Part shown: positions 9,342-17,129 of the stretch, piece by piece
How the letters are laid out: each line of letters begins with the position of its first letter
How positions within the stretch are numbered: the first letter of the stretch is position 1
Source: Pseudomonadota bacterium
GTDB taxonomy: Bacteria > Desulfobacterota > Desulfobulbia > Desulfobulbales > Desulfocapsaceae
DNA length: 64,000 nt
NCBI GenBank assembly: GCA_018817385.1
Contig: JAHIUA010000081.1
Location: 22,493-86,492 of the forward strand
Direction of reading: 5' to 3'
Translations under genes and position numbers: made by a program
Notes under the pieces: model-generated
The model's input: the letters and a program-made list of their open reading frames with translations, nothing else
Databases searched by the model: none
Told to the model about the DNA's origin: nothing

Positions 9342-10058
9342 CTACTGGGGCAGAGCAAATATGAAATAGCCTTCTCCCGGTTTAATCGCAAAATCGACCC
9401 CGACAGGCTGATCAGTATTATCAAATGCCGCTGTCTCAAAATCTGCGGTTCTCGGATTGAACCACTGAATACTTATGATATTGTCTCTGTCAGAATCTTG
9501 TAACAACTGATAGGCGTGATACCCCTCAGGTGGACAGTTGATACCAGTAAGGTTAAAACCGGAATCAAGAGCAATCTGCTTACAGAGGACCGAAGAAAAC
9601 AAAATATCTTTTTCCATTTTTGCATAAACAATTAATGCTTCGCTGCCCTGCAATGTGAAGCTCTGGTTTGATAGCGCTTCAGGAATCATGGTGACAAACG
9701 AATTCTCCTTTTTATCAAAGACCATGACCTTTTCGATTTCGCTGCTGTTGCCAAAAACCGGCAACCAATCCCTTAAATCAGGCTTGAACGTGACATCAGC
9801 GGGAACACTTATCAGGTTGAACCCCTTCTTCAAATAAACCATCGTATCTTGTGGAGTTGAATCCGGGTTACAGGCATTACTTTCTGCGACAAGCTCGTTT
9901 TCATTGATATGGCCATCTGCATCAGGATCTCCACCCGGATTAAGAGCTATAACCCCATCCGATGAAATGATACTACTCGATAGACCATTCAAGCCTACGG
10001 ATTGAACATTGAGGTAGTAAGTGTCTGTACAGTTTTCAACCAGGGAAAGGTTAATCAC
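9342..10058 (-). pseudogene. C-terminal fragment of a secreted fibronectin-like/calcium-repeat protein
   Basis: The 238 codons from a GTG look like the end of a larger exported protein. First comes the tail of a fibronectin-III-like strand set (TYYLNVQSVGLNGLSS), then DPDADGHINENEL, a D-x-D-x-DG calcium loop as in thrombospondin-3/dockerin repeats, then LKKGFNLISVPADV and GEGYFIFALPQ, a C-terminal module seen in deltaproteobacterial surface proteins. No signal peptide or ribosome site precedes it. Its 5' end abuts the extended reading of the small ParA partner gene near 10055, so it was probably joined there by a deletion or insertion and is not expressed as a functional protein. Confidence 0.65.
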
Positions 10059-10431
10059 AGCTGTTAGCTTTCTCTTTAGCCGCTGTTTTTTGTTCTAGAA
10101 GTTTCTCAATCCGTTGCTGGATTGAGCCTTTTTTTCACTCGATCAACCTGGCAATTTCCTCTTCTATCTCCTCGCTCAGCCGTTCAAGGATAAAGGAATT
10201 CATGCTGTACGGGGTATGGTCAGCTATGTATTTCAGTTTCATATAGAGGGGCTCAGGGATTCTGAGGGGCAGATTTTTCTTCACATCTTCGCGGATATGA
10301 GATTCTTGCCAAGGATACGATTCTTCCTTTTTAGGGCCAAACTTTCCTGTACCGGCTGCGAACTTATCGAGATCGGTATCTTTTTTTCTTGCCGGTGTTG
10401 AACGAAGTGGAGTTTTCTTTTTATCAGCCAT
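10051..10431 (-). CDS. Small ParA partner protein; in-frame TGA at 10135-10137 splits its C-terminus
   Basis: From the ATG at 10431 (6 nt after AGAGG) the frame gives 98 residues: a basic N-terminus (MADKKKTPLRS), then VKKNLPLRIPEPLYMKLKYIA and SMNSFILERL, a pattern like ribbon-helix-helix DNA-binding proteins, ending EEEIARLIE at a TGA. The same frame then stays open for 27 more codons with clear helical coding character (SIQQRIEKLLEQKTAAKEK) to a TAA at 10051. Either a nonsense mutation shortened the protein or the family has two lengths. Overlap with the parA 3' end points to a partition-like pair in which this protein binds DNA. Function is inferred. Confidence 0.7.
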
Positions 10432-11074
10432 CATAGACCTCTGCAAATAATTGAGTCATTTCCCGAACCGCCTTTTTGTCCTGCTTCAGTTCGACCACGG
10501 ACAAGCCATCCCGGCCTGACTTACGAAACGTTATACGGTCGCGGAGCACCGCATCAAGCAGAGACAGGTGCTGAAAATCTTCTGCACTGAAAAAATCACG
10601 CGTTTCCCTGTCCTCACGAACAGCTGGATTGGCGGACACCCTGTTCAGGACAATAAAGGCCTCCAGGTTTTCATTCACGGTCTGGGCCATTGCCACCAAA
10701 TCGTCCATCTGTCTGATCGTCCAGATATCAAACTGAAAGGGTTGGACAGGAATATATGCCCGATCACAGACCCCAAGGGAATAGCGCAGCTCTATGGAAT
10801 CGCGGCCCCCGGCATCAATGATAATCTCATCATAGCGCTCAGCCAGATCACGCACCTGCGACGCCAGGCCCTTGCCAAATTTCTGCACACAGGCAATTCT
10901 CGGTTCGATCTCTGTTTCCTCCCGGACTGTGGCCCAGAAAGACGCTGTCCCCTGACGGTCTGTGTCCAGCAACAATACATCTTTTCCCTGCAGGGCCAGC
11001 ATGGCGGCAATATTAGTTGCCAGGGTGGTCTTGCCGGTGCCACCCTTTTCACCACCAATCAACACGATACTCAT
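10424..11074 (-). CDS. parA: ParA/MinD-family partition ATPase
   Basis: 216 residues, the short form of ParA without an N-terminal DNA-binding domain. The deviant Walker A GGEKGGTGKTT (about 7-17) includes the signature Lys; LLLDTDRQGT is the A' motif and EIIIDAGGRD the Walker B. Such ATPases position plasmids, chromosome origins or large protein machines. It overlaps the small partner gene downstream and is divergent from the eCIS operon. A perfect palindrome lies about 55 bp upstream of the start. Part of this gene and its promoter are duplicated, in decayed form, at 53795-54003. Whether it serves DNA segregation or the injection system cannot be told. Confidence 0.92.
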   Translation of the reverse strand: MSIVLIGGEKGGTGKTTLATNIAAMLALQGKDVLLLDTDRQGTASFWATVREETEIEPRIACVQKFGKGLASQVRDLAERYDEIIIDAGGRDSIELRYSLGVCDRAYIPVQPFQFDIWTIRQMDDLVAMAQTVNENLEAFIVLNRVSANPAVREDRETRDFFSAEDFQHLSLLDAVLRDRITFRKSGRDGLSVVELKQDKKAVREMTQLFAEVYDG

Positions 11075-11169
11075 AGAATCATTCCATATTAAATTATATC
11101 ATTTCATTTTGAATCAATCCATACCAGATGATATGATATCATTTTCCCACAGTATTGCAAGAAAAGAGC
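10957..11169 (-). repeat. parA 5' end and promoter: left copy of a diverged long direct repeat
   Basis: About 210 bp covering the first forty or so codons of parA plus about 95 bp upstream align with 53795-54003 in the same orientation at very roughly three-quarters identity with small gaps. The best-conserved blocks are GTTTCACCACCAATCAACA-like sequence over the start and the GATGATATGATATCA operator. The two copies enclose about 42.6 kb with the eCIS and the defence genes. Confidence 0.8.
11128..11142. promoter_or_regulatory. 15-bp perfect palindrome upstream of parA (operator candidate)
   Basis: ATGATATGATATCAT is a perfect dyad around a central G, 54 bp upstream of the parA start. It is kept at 14 of 15 positions in the decayed copy at 53963-53977 while the surroundings have diverged, which argues for function. 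Autoregulation by the ParA/partner pair is the simplest idea. Confidence 0.55.
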
Positions 11170-11658
11170 TTAAAAAAAAGATGGCGAGGAAGACAATTTA
11201 TTTTCAAATGTTACCACTTTGTTACCTTTACTTGGGTAAAGTCATCTCAGGATGCTCAAATGGTAAGAATATACTCACCAGTATCTGTGCACAAATGAGA
11301 AAGTATCTTCTCAATTGAGGCGCTCAATGAAGTTACCCCCAGGTCCCCCCCAAAAATCAGGCCACCGAGATGGCAAAGCTTCGGTTCCAATTTTTCAAGC
11401 GTGTCACCGACCAGAGTTTTCGTCCCTGACGGAGAACAAGGGCCGTAAAAGCAGGCCACAGCAAGGTGGAGCAAAACCAAGGTTCACCAACCAATGCTGT
11501 GCCCAAGGCCGGTTGAGGACTTGCCCACCGATGACGGGGCGATCTTTGTTTCGACCCAGACTATTTGCACTAAAAACAAGACTGACACCTGACAAGGGAG
11601 CAACAGCCATACCCTGAATCAGAAACTATTCCCTTTTCACAAAAAAAGGAGAGAGGGC
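11170..11658. other. Intergenic region upstream of the eCIS operon
   Basis: About 490 bp without a gene. A short perfect dyad CTTTAC-TTGG-GTAAAG lies at 11226-11241. No convincing sigma-70 or sigma-54 promoter could be fixed by eye. The segment should carry the eCIS promoter, since the operon starts at 11659 with a strong AAGGAG site. Confidence 0.4.
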
Positions 11659-12027
11659 ATGCCGGAAACGATCAACTGGAACTTCGTCATCAAGGTATTA
11701 CAAGGCCCAAGCATTTCAGCATCTGCCAGAATCGATGCGATTGATGCCTATGACAAATTTGATATCAACCTCGCTGATAGCGTGACTCAGGCAGTCAATC
11801 TGGTCCCGGGCGGGAACATCTCGTTGCTGGTCATTAATCCCAAAACACCTGATGCAGACCTCAGTTATGATCTGGGCGGCAGCCCTGTCGCCCTGGACGG
11901 GCCTCACGTCTTGATAGGCAGCGGTGCCGTCAGCCTCCTTGGCGGCGCCACCAGTCTTACATTTACGAACAGTACCGGTGCCGATGCAGTGATCGAGATT
12001 CTGGTCGGTCGTGATTCAACCCCATAA
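11659..12027 (+). CDS. First gene of the eCIS operon; small beta-rich protein of unknown role
   Basis: 122 residues, with AAGGAG 8 nt before the ATG. I do not recognise a family. The sequence alternates hydrophobic strands with Gly/Asn turns (GGNISLLVINP, LLGGATSLTFTN, ADAVIEILVGRD), typical of a small beta-sandwich, and has no signal peptide or membrane helix. It sits 41 bp before the sheath gene, so a structural or accessory particle role (decoration, cap, or co-folding partner of the sheath) is plausible from position alone. Codon use matches the following genes, suggesting it belongs to the locus. Confidence 0.7.
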   Translation: MPETINWNFVIKVLQGPSISASARIDAIDAYDKFDINLADSVTQAVNLVPGGNISLLVINPKTPDADLSYDLGGSPVALDGPHVLIGSGAVSLLGGATSLTFTNSTGADAVIEILVGRDSTP

Positions 12028-12068
12028 CAATCACCAATCAGACCAGGCCTAACTTAAGGAGAATAATT

Positions 12069-13634
12069 ATGCCCATGACCCTAACCTATCCCGGCGTTTA
12101 TATAGAAGAGGTTCCCAGCGGGGTTCGCACGATCACCGGAGTCGCCACATCAATTACCGCCTTTATTGGCCGTGCCTTGCGTGGCCCGGAAGACGATCCC
12201 ATCCGGGTGCAAAGCTTTGGCGAATACGCTCGTCTCTTCGGTGGACTATGGCGCAACAGCAGCATGAGTTATGCAGTGCAGCAATTCTTTCAGAACGGTG
12301 GCAGTGATGCCTTAATTGTCCGTGTCCAAAACGGAGGCAGTGCCGCCACCCTCACCCTGGCAACCGATTTCAACCTCATCGCCTCCAGCCGTGGCGAATG
12401 GGGTGAAAGCTTACGGGTACGGATTGACTACGTGACCCACACCCCAAGCGACACAACCCTCTTCAATCTCACTGTCCGCGATACGGCCAGCGGAGAGACA
12501 GAACGTTTTCTCAATGTCTCAACCGAGGCCGATAACGCCCGTTTTGTCACCAATGTCTTAGCCCTGCAATCAAAACTGGTTCGTATCAGTGGCGCTGTCC
12601 CCCTTACCCGGCCCACAGATCATGGGGCCCCACCCTCCGGAGCAGACCCCATGCTCGACAACGCTTCATCGAGCCAATTCAGCGGCGATGGCGATGACGG
12701 TTCTGCGATTACCGACAACCAAATATCCCTGGCCTCCCTGGAAACACCGAAAAAGGGCATCTGGGCCTTGGAAAAGGCCGACATCTTTAATCTGCTCTGC
12801 ATTCCGCCCCTGACCCTGGCCATTGGCGGCGATGTCAACTCCCAGACCCGTAATGCCGCCGCAAGCTATTGTCAAAAACGGCGTTCTCTGTATGTGGTAG
12901 ACCCCCTCACCAGTTGGACGGAAGCCTCCCACCTGATCAATAGTGGCAGCGGACTGGAAAGTGCTGCCTGGGGACTGAGCCGCAGTACCAATGCCGCACT
13001 CTACTTTCCCCGGATCAAACTTCCCGACCCCCTCCAGGAAAATCGCCTGGCCGAATTCGCCCCCTGTGGTGCGGTGGCCGGTGTCATAGCCCGCACCGAT
13101 AGTCAGCGTGGCGTGTGGAAGGCACCCGCCGGCAACGATGCCAGTCTCAACGGGGTCGCCGAGCTGACGGTCAAACTGACCGATGGCGAAAACGGCCAAC
13201 TGAATCCACTGGCCGTCAACTGCCTGCGCGCCTTTCCAGTTACCGGTCGAGTCGTGTGGGGAGCGCGAACATTACGGGGTGCCGACCAACTGGCCTCGGA
13301 ATGGAAGTACCTGCCGGTCCGGCGCCTGGCCCTCTTTATCGAAGAGAGCCTGTTCCGAGGTACGCAGTGGGTAGTGTTTGAACCCAACGATGAACCGCTG
13401 TGGGCACAGATCCGCCTCAACCTGGGTGCCTTTATGCACAACCTTTTTCGTCAGGGTGCCTTTCAGGGCAGCAGCCCGCGCGAAGCGTATTTCGTCAAGT
13501 GTGATCGAGAAACAACCACCCAGAACAACATCGACCAGGGCATTGTCAACATCGTGGTAGGCTTTGCGCCGCTTAAACCCGCCGAATTCGTGGTGATCAA
13601 GCTCCAACAGATCGCCGGCCAGATTCAATCTTAA
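12069..13634 (+). CDS. eCIS contractile tail sheath protein
   Basis: 521 residues. It begins TYPGVYIEEVPSGVRTITGVATSITAFIGRA, the hallmark N-terminus of contractile sheath proteins (Afp2-4, Pvc2-4, phage gp18-like), and ends with the conserved FVVIKLQQIAGQIQS arm that links neighbouring subunits. Sheath subunits form the outer cylinder that shortens to drive the inner tube through a target membrane. Only one sheath gene is present, whereas Afp and PVC clusters have three. AAGGAG lies 8 nt before the ATG. It is followed after 10 bp by the tube gene. Confidence 0.96.
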   Translation: MPMTLTYPGVYIEEVPSGVRTITGVATSITAFIGRALRGPEDDPIRVQSFGEYARLFGGLWRNSSMSYAVQQFFQNGGSDALIVRVQNGGSAATLTLATDFNLIASSRGEWGESLRVRIDYVTHTPSDTTLFNLTVRDTASGETERFLNVSTEADNARFVTNVLALQSKLVRISGAVPLTRPTDHGAPPSGADPMLDNASSSQFSGDGDDGSAITDNQISLASLETPKKGIWALEKADIFNLLCIPPLTLAIGGDVNSQTRNAAASYCQKRRSLYVVDPLTSWTEASHLINSGSGLESAAWGLSRSTNAALYFPRIKLPDPLQENRLAEFAPCGAVAGVIARTDSQRGVWKAPAGNDASLNGVAELTVKLTDGENGQLNPLAVNCLRAFPVTGRVVWGARTLRGADQLASEWKYLPVRRLALFIEESLFRGTQWVVFEPNDEPLWAQIRLNLGAFMHNLFRQGAFQGSSPREAYFVKCDRETTTQNNIDQGIVNIVVGFAPLKPAEFVVIKLQQIAGQIQS

Positions 13635-13644
13635 GGAGAGCCCC

Positions 13645-14169
13645 ATGGCACAATTTAGCGTCAATGCACAACGTTTTGATCCCTATAAAAACTTCAAATT
13701 CAGGGTCAAATGGGACGGCCGCTATGTCGCAGGTGTCTCCAAGGTCGGCGCCCTCAAACGGAGCACCGAGGTGGTCGAACATCGCGAGGGTGGAGATCCT
13801 TCCAGTTCACGTAAATCTCCGGGGAGAACCAAATATGAGGCCATCACCCTGGAGCGCGGCGTGACTCACGATACCGAGTTTGAACGCTGGGCCAACAAGA
13901 TATGGAACTACGGCTCCGGCCTGGGGAGTGAAATATCCTTAAAGGACTTTCGCAAAGACCTCATCATCGAGCTCTACAACGAGGCAGGCCAGCTCGCCAT
14001 TGCCTACAAGGTATTTCGTTGCTGGGTATCTGAGTATCAGGCCATTCCCGACCTGGATGCCAATGCCAATGCCATCGCCATCCAGACCCTGAAACTGGAA
14101 AACGAAGGCTGGGAACGTGACTACGATGTGAGCGAACCGAGTGAGCCCAGTTACAGCGAACCGGCCTAA
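13645..14169 (+). CDS. eCIS inner tube protein
   Basis: 174 residues, matching Afp1/Afp5 and T4 gp19-like tube proteins: FDPYKNFKFRVKWDGRYVAGVSKVGALKRSTEV at the start and a central TKYEAITLERGVTHDTEFERWANKIW. Hexameric rings stack into the conduit that carries or delivers cargo. The C-terminal tail (about 155-174) is Ser/Glu/Pro-rich and disordered. Single copy, while Afp and PVC encode two. Ribosome site AAGGAG is present. Confidence 0.95.
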   Translation: MAQFSVNAQRFDPYKNFKFRVKWDGRYVAGVSKVGALKRSTEVVEHREGGDPSSSRKSPGRTKYEAITLERGVTHDTEFERWANKIWNYGSGLGSEISLKDFRKDLIIELYNEAGQLAIAYKVFRCWVSEYQAIPDLDANANAIAIQTLKLENEGWERDYDVSEPSEPSYSEPA

Positions 14170-14311
14170 GCCGCAGTTGCATTCCGGAGAGAGAGGAAAA
14201 CCTATACCGTTTACAACACTAAAGCAGATGCAACATGGTCCTCAGCCGTTTAACTATTTCAGTGTGTTACGACTTTTCAATTATGACTGCTGATCTGAAA
14301 GGGAGGTCCGC

Positions 14312-15040
14312 ATGCGAGCACTGACGGCCGCCGAAATTATCCGCTTATGGGAAACGGCTTACCGCTTTCACGCCATAGACCAGGCCTTGTCAATCTTACA
14401 ACTGGTCATGCCTGAACAGAGCCGCGACGACCTGGCTGCCTTGCCTCTGGGCCAGCGCGACGCCCTGTTGCTGTCCTTACGCCAAGTCACCTTTGGAGAC
14501 CTGTTGCCGGGTAAAAGCCATTGTCCGCAATGTGGTGAAACAGTTGAGTTTGAACTGAGCTGCAGAACCCTGGTTTCCAATGTGGGTAGAGCGCAGCAGA
14601 TCCATATGACTCGAGATGCCTACCAGATAAGCATTCGCCCACTCAATAGTTTTGATCTGGCCGCAGCGGCAGGCGCAGACAGCCTGCAAGAGGCACACGA
14701 CCTGCTCATGAGGGCCTGTGTAGCCGAGGCCTGCTATCAGGGGCAGACGATTGCCCCACAAACACTGCCGCCGGAGATAAAAAAGGACATCGCGGCAATG
14801 GCAGAGGCGGCCGATCCCCAGGCGGAAATACTGCTTACTCTCAACTGCCCTGCCTGTGGGCAGCAATGGCAGAGTGTCTTGGATGTCGCTTCCATCCTGG
14901 GCCAGGAAATCACCGCCCGGGCCCAACGGCTGCTCCTGGAAGTGCACCTGCTGGCCAAGGCCTATGGCTGGGTTGAAGCTGAGATCCTCAACCTCAGTCC
15001 CACCCGGCGGGCAACCTACCTGCAGATGGTGACGCCATGA
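14312..15040 (+). CDS. T4-type baseplate hub assembly chaperone-like protein with zinc ribbon
   Basis: 242 residues. The N-terminus (LTAAEIIRLWETAY) and body match the eCIS/T4 gp26-gp51-like baseplate family. Two CxxC pairs, CPQCG near residue 70 and CPACG near 180, probably bind one zinc. The C-terminal helix, LLAKAYGWVEAEILNLSPTRR, matches the small DUF6760-like proteins that often stand as a separate gene here, so this looks like a natural fusion. Probable role: assembly of the baseplate hub. GGGAGG precedes the ATG. The 142-bp gap before it is the longest within the first part of the operon. Confidence 0.8.
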   Translation: MRALTAAEIIRLWETAYRFHAIDQALSILQLVMPEQSRDDLAALPLGQRDALLLSLRQVTFGDLLPGKSHCPQCGETVEFELSCRTLVSNVGRAQQIHMTRDAYQISIRPLNSFDLAAAAGADSLQEAHDLLMRACVAEACYQGQTIAPQTLPPEIKKDIAAMAEAADPQAEILLTLNCPACGQQWQSVLDVASILGQEITARAQRLLLEVHLLAKAYGWVEAEILNLSPTRRATYLQMVTP

Positions 15041-15810
15041 GCGACTTTTTGACCCGCATGGCCCGGCTCAGCCGCGGTGAAGCCAGGGTTGTCAGCCCCC
15101 GCCTGCCCAGCCTCTTTGCCCCGACAGAGGATGTTACGATGCCTGAGCCATTGGAGAGAGTCGTGCAGCTGCGAACCCAGGCTGCCCCTGCTCCGGCAAC
15201 AGCGCCTCCGCCTGGTACCAGGAGCACTGATTTCCCCGAGCCGGCAGAGACTCCCACTGGCACAGACAAAGGCAGTGCAACACAAGCCCACAGCAGCAAA
15301 GCAGAATCCAGAAGCAAAAATACAGCACCAGCCCATATAGCGCCTGGCAAAGAAAGCACTGCCCCTAAAGGCGTGGCTGGGTCAGTAGCGACTGCGAACC
15401 GGAATCCGGCGACTGACAGCCAACAGGGGGTAAAGCCGAGTCATAGCGTTCGGCTTCTCGTCGACAACCAGCCAACCCTCACCGAAACAGGGACTGCAGC
15501 TCCGCCTACCTTTGATTCAACTGAGGATGGAGTGGCCCCTGAGCCCAAGGCAATGGCACAAGCAAGCCTCCCACCCCTGGTAGCGGGCTATAAAACCACC
15601 CAGCCAGGACCACAACAGGCCATGGCCGAGCTACCCGCTGTCAGCGAACAACTGGTGAGAGAGCAGCCGACGATACACATCAACATCGGTCGCGTTGAAG
15701 TGAGGGCCCAGACAACTGGACCAAGGCCCACCCCGCAGGCCAGTCGGCCAAAACCACAAAGCAGTCTCTCCTTAAATGACTATCTGAAACGTGGCGGAGG
15801 CCAATCATGA
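15037..15810 (+). CDS. Pro/Ala/Thr-rich eCIS protein with conserved C-terminal motif
   Basis: 257 residues, overlapping its neighbours by 4 nt on both sides. Residues 1-200 are low-complexity (Ala, Pro, Thr, Gln, Ser) and likely disordered. The C-terminus carries TIHINIGRVEVRAQ and SLSLNDYLKRGGG, a motif pair I associate with the gene preceding DUF4255 in many eCIS loci. Start MSDFLTRMARLSRGEARV could be an amphipathic docking helix. Probably a flexible linker or assembly protein of the particle. No catalytic signature. Confidence 0.65.
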   Translation: MSDFLTRMARLSRGEARVVSPRLPSLFAPTEDVTMPEPLERVVQLRTQAAPAPATAPPPGTRSTDFPEPAETPTGTDKGSATQAHSSKAESRSKNTAPAHIAPGKESTAPKGVAGSVATANRNPATDSQQGVKPSHSVRLLVDNQPTLTETGTAAPPTFDSTEDGVAPEPKAMAQASLPPLVAGYKTTQPGPQQAMAELPAVSEQLVREQPTIHINIGRVEVRAQTTGPRPTPQASRPKPQSSLSLNDYLKRGGGQS

Positions 15811-17129
15811 GCAGTCCACTGGCCATCGCCGCGATCACCGCCGTCCTGCGCAACCTGCTCGACAACGGCTTTATCGATCACAATATCATCGGAGCCCTTG
15901 GCAGTAATGTCAGCGTCACCGCCGTACCGCCCGACACCATCCAGATCGACAGCACGAATGCCCAAACGCAGTTAAACCTCTTTCTCTATCAGGTCACCCC
16001 CAACCCTGGCTGGAGAAACGTCGGATTGCCATCTCGCGATGGTCGCGGCGACCGAATCACCAATCCGCCCCTGGCCCTCGACCTCCATTACCTGCTCACC
16101 GCCTATGGTGCAGCGGAGCTCCATTCCGAAATTCTCCTCGGCTACGCCATGCAGCTGATGCATGAAACACCGGTTCTCAACCGCCAGGCGATTCGCGCTG
16201 CCTTGGCCGGAAATACGGTGGACAGTTCCATTCTGCCGTCCGCCTTCCAGGCCTTATCCGCCGCCGATCTGGCCGATCAGGTGGAACAGATCAAGATCAC
16301 CCCGGTGACCATGAGCAGCGAAGAGATGTCGAAACTCTGGTCCGCCATGCAGGCCCACTATCGCCCCACAGCGGCCTACTCCATTTCTGTGGTACTGATC
16401 GAAGCCAGGGAACCGACCCGCTCAGCCCTGCCCGTCTTGACCCGTGGCCCGCGTAACCCCATTAGCGGAGAGGAGGCCGGCATCACCGCCACGGCCGGGT
16501 TGATCCCACCCTATCCAGGTCTCACCAGCATTGAACCACCCTCCCAGCAACTGGCGGCGGTGCTGGGCAATACCATCATTCTCCATGGCCATCATCTGGA
16601 TGGCACTGACCTGGAGGCCCGGTTCGAACATCCGCTCCTCGACGAGCCCATCAGGATAGCGATCGCTGCCAACCGCAATAGTGATCGGCTCAGCCTGACC
16701 CTGCCTGCTGGTTTGGCAGCCAGCAGCACCTGGCCACCCGGGAGCTGGCTGGTCAGCCTCAGCCTGTTGCGAGCCGGCGAGACAGAGCACCGTACATCCA
16801 ACAGCTTTCCGCTCCTCCTGGCACCAAGTCTCAACATAGGGAGTTCCAATGCCAGCCGCGACGCCAGCAAGGATGTGGTCACCATCCATTTGGTCTTTAC
16901 GCCGGAAGTACGACCGTCCCAACATGTCAGCCTGAGCGCCGGGAACCAGGAAGCCTTGCCAAGCAATCTCAGCAGCCAAAGCGGCAGCCTCGACTTTGCC
17001 TTTCCTGCCCTGGCCGCCGGCAGCCAGTGGTTGCGCTTACGGGTGGACGGCGTCGATAGCCTGTTACTCAATCGCGCCGTCAGTCCTCCTGAATTTCATG
17101 TCTCTCAACAGATGGTGATTCCAGGATGA
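15807..17129 (+). CDS. DUF4255/Pvc16-type tail terminator
   Basis: 440 residues. The N-terminal 190 residues are the Pvc16/Afp16 domain: LAIAAITAVLRNLLDNGF, then QLNLFLYQVTPNPGWRN and LALDLHYLLTAYG. In Afp/PVC this protein ends tube and sheath growth and caps the particle. The C-terminal half (about 230-440) adds two Ig-like strand repeats (for example LGNTIILHGHHLDGTDLEARF), as in longer eCIS members, which may extend outward from the cap. Translation coupled to both neighbours through ATGA overlaps. Confidence 0.9.
   Translation: MSSPLAIAAITAVLRNLLDNGFIDHNIIGALGSNVSVTAVPPDTIQIDSTNAQTQLNLFLYQVTPNPGWRNVGLPSRDGRGDRITNPPLALDLHYLLTAYGAAELHSEILLGYAMQLMHETPVLNRQAIRAALAGNTVDSSILPSAFQALSAADLADQVEQIKITPVTMSSEEMSKLWSAMQAHYRPTAAYSISVVLIEAREPTRSALPVLTRGPRNPISGEEAGITATAGLIPPYPGLTSIEPPSQQLAAVLGNTIILHGHHLDGTDLEARFEHPLLDEPIRIAIAANRNSDRLSLTLPAGLAASSTWPPGSWLVSLSLLRAGETEHRTSNSFPLLLAPSLNIGSSNASRDASKDVVTIHLVFTPEVRPSQHVSLSAGNQEALPSNLSSQSGSLDFAFPALAAGSQWLRLRVDGVDSLLLNRAVSPPEFHVSQQMVIPG

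Noticed and set aside
10135..10137. Selenocysteine recoding of the TGA in the ParA partner gene
   Set aside because: No selenoprotein family, no Cys-equivalent context and no obvious hairpin just after the codon were seen.
15037..15810. Pro/Ala-rich protein as a tape measure
   Set aside because: It is short, disordered and not helical, and its C-terminal motif is associated with the DUF4255 neighbour.
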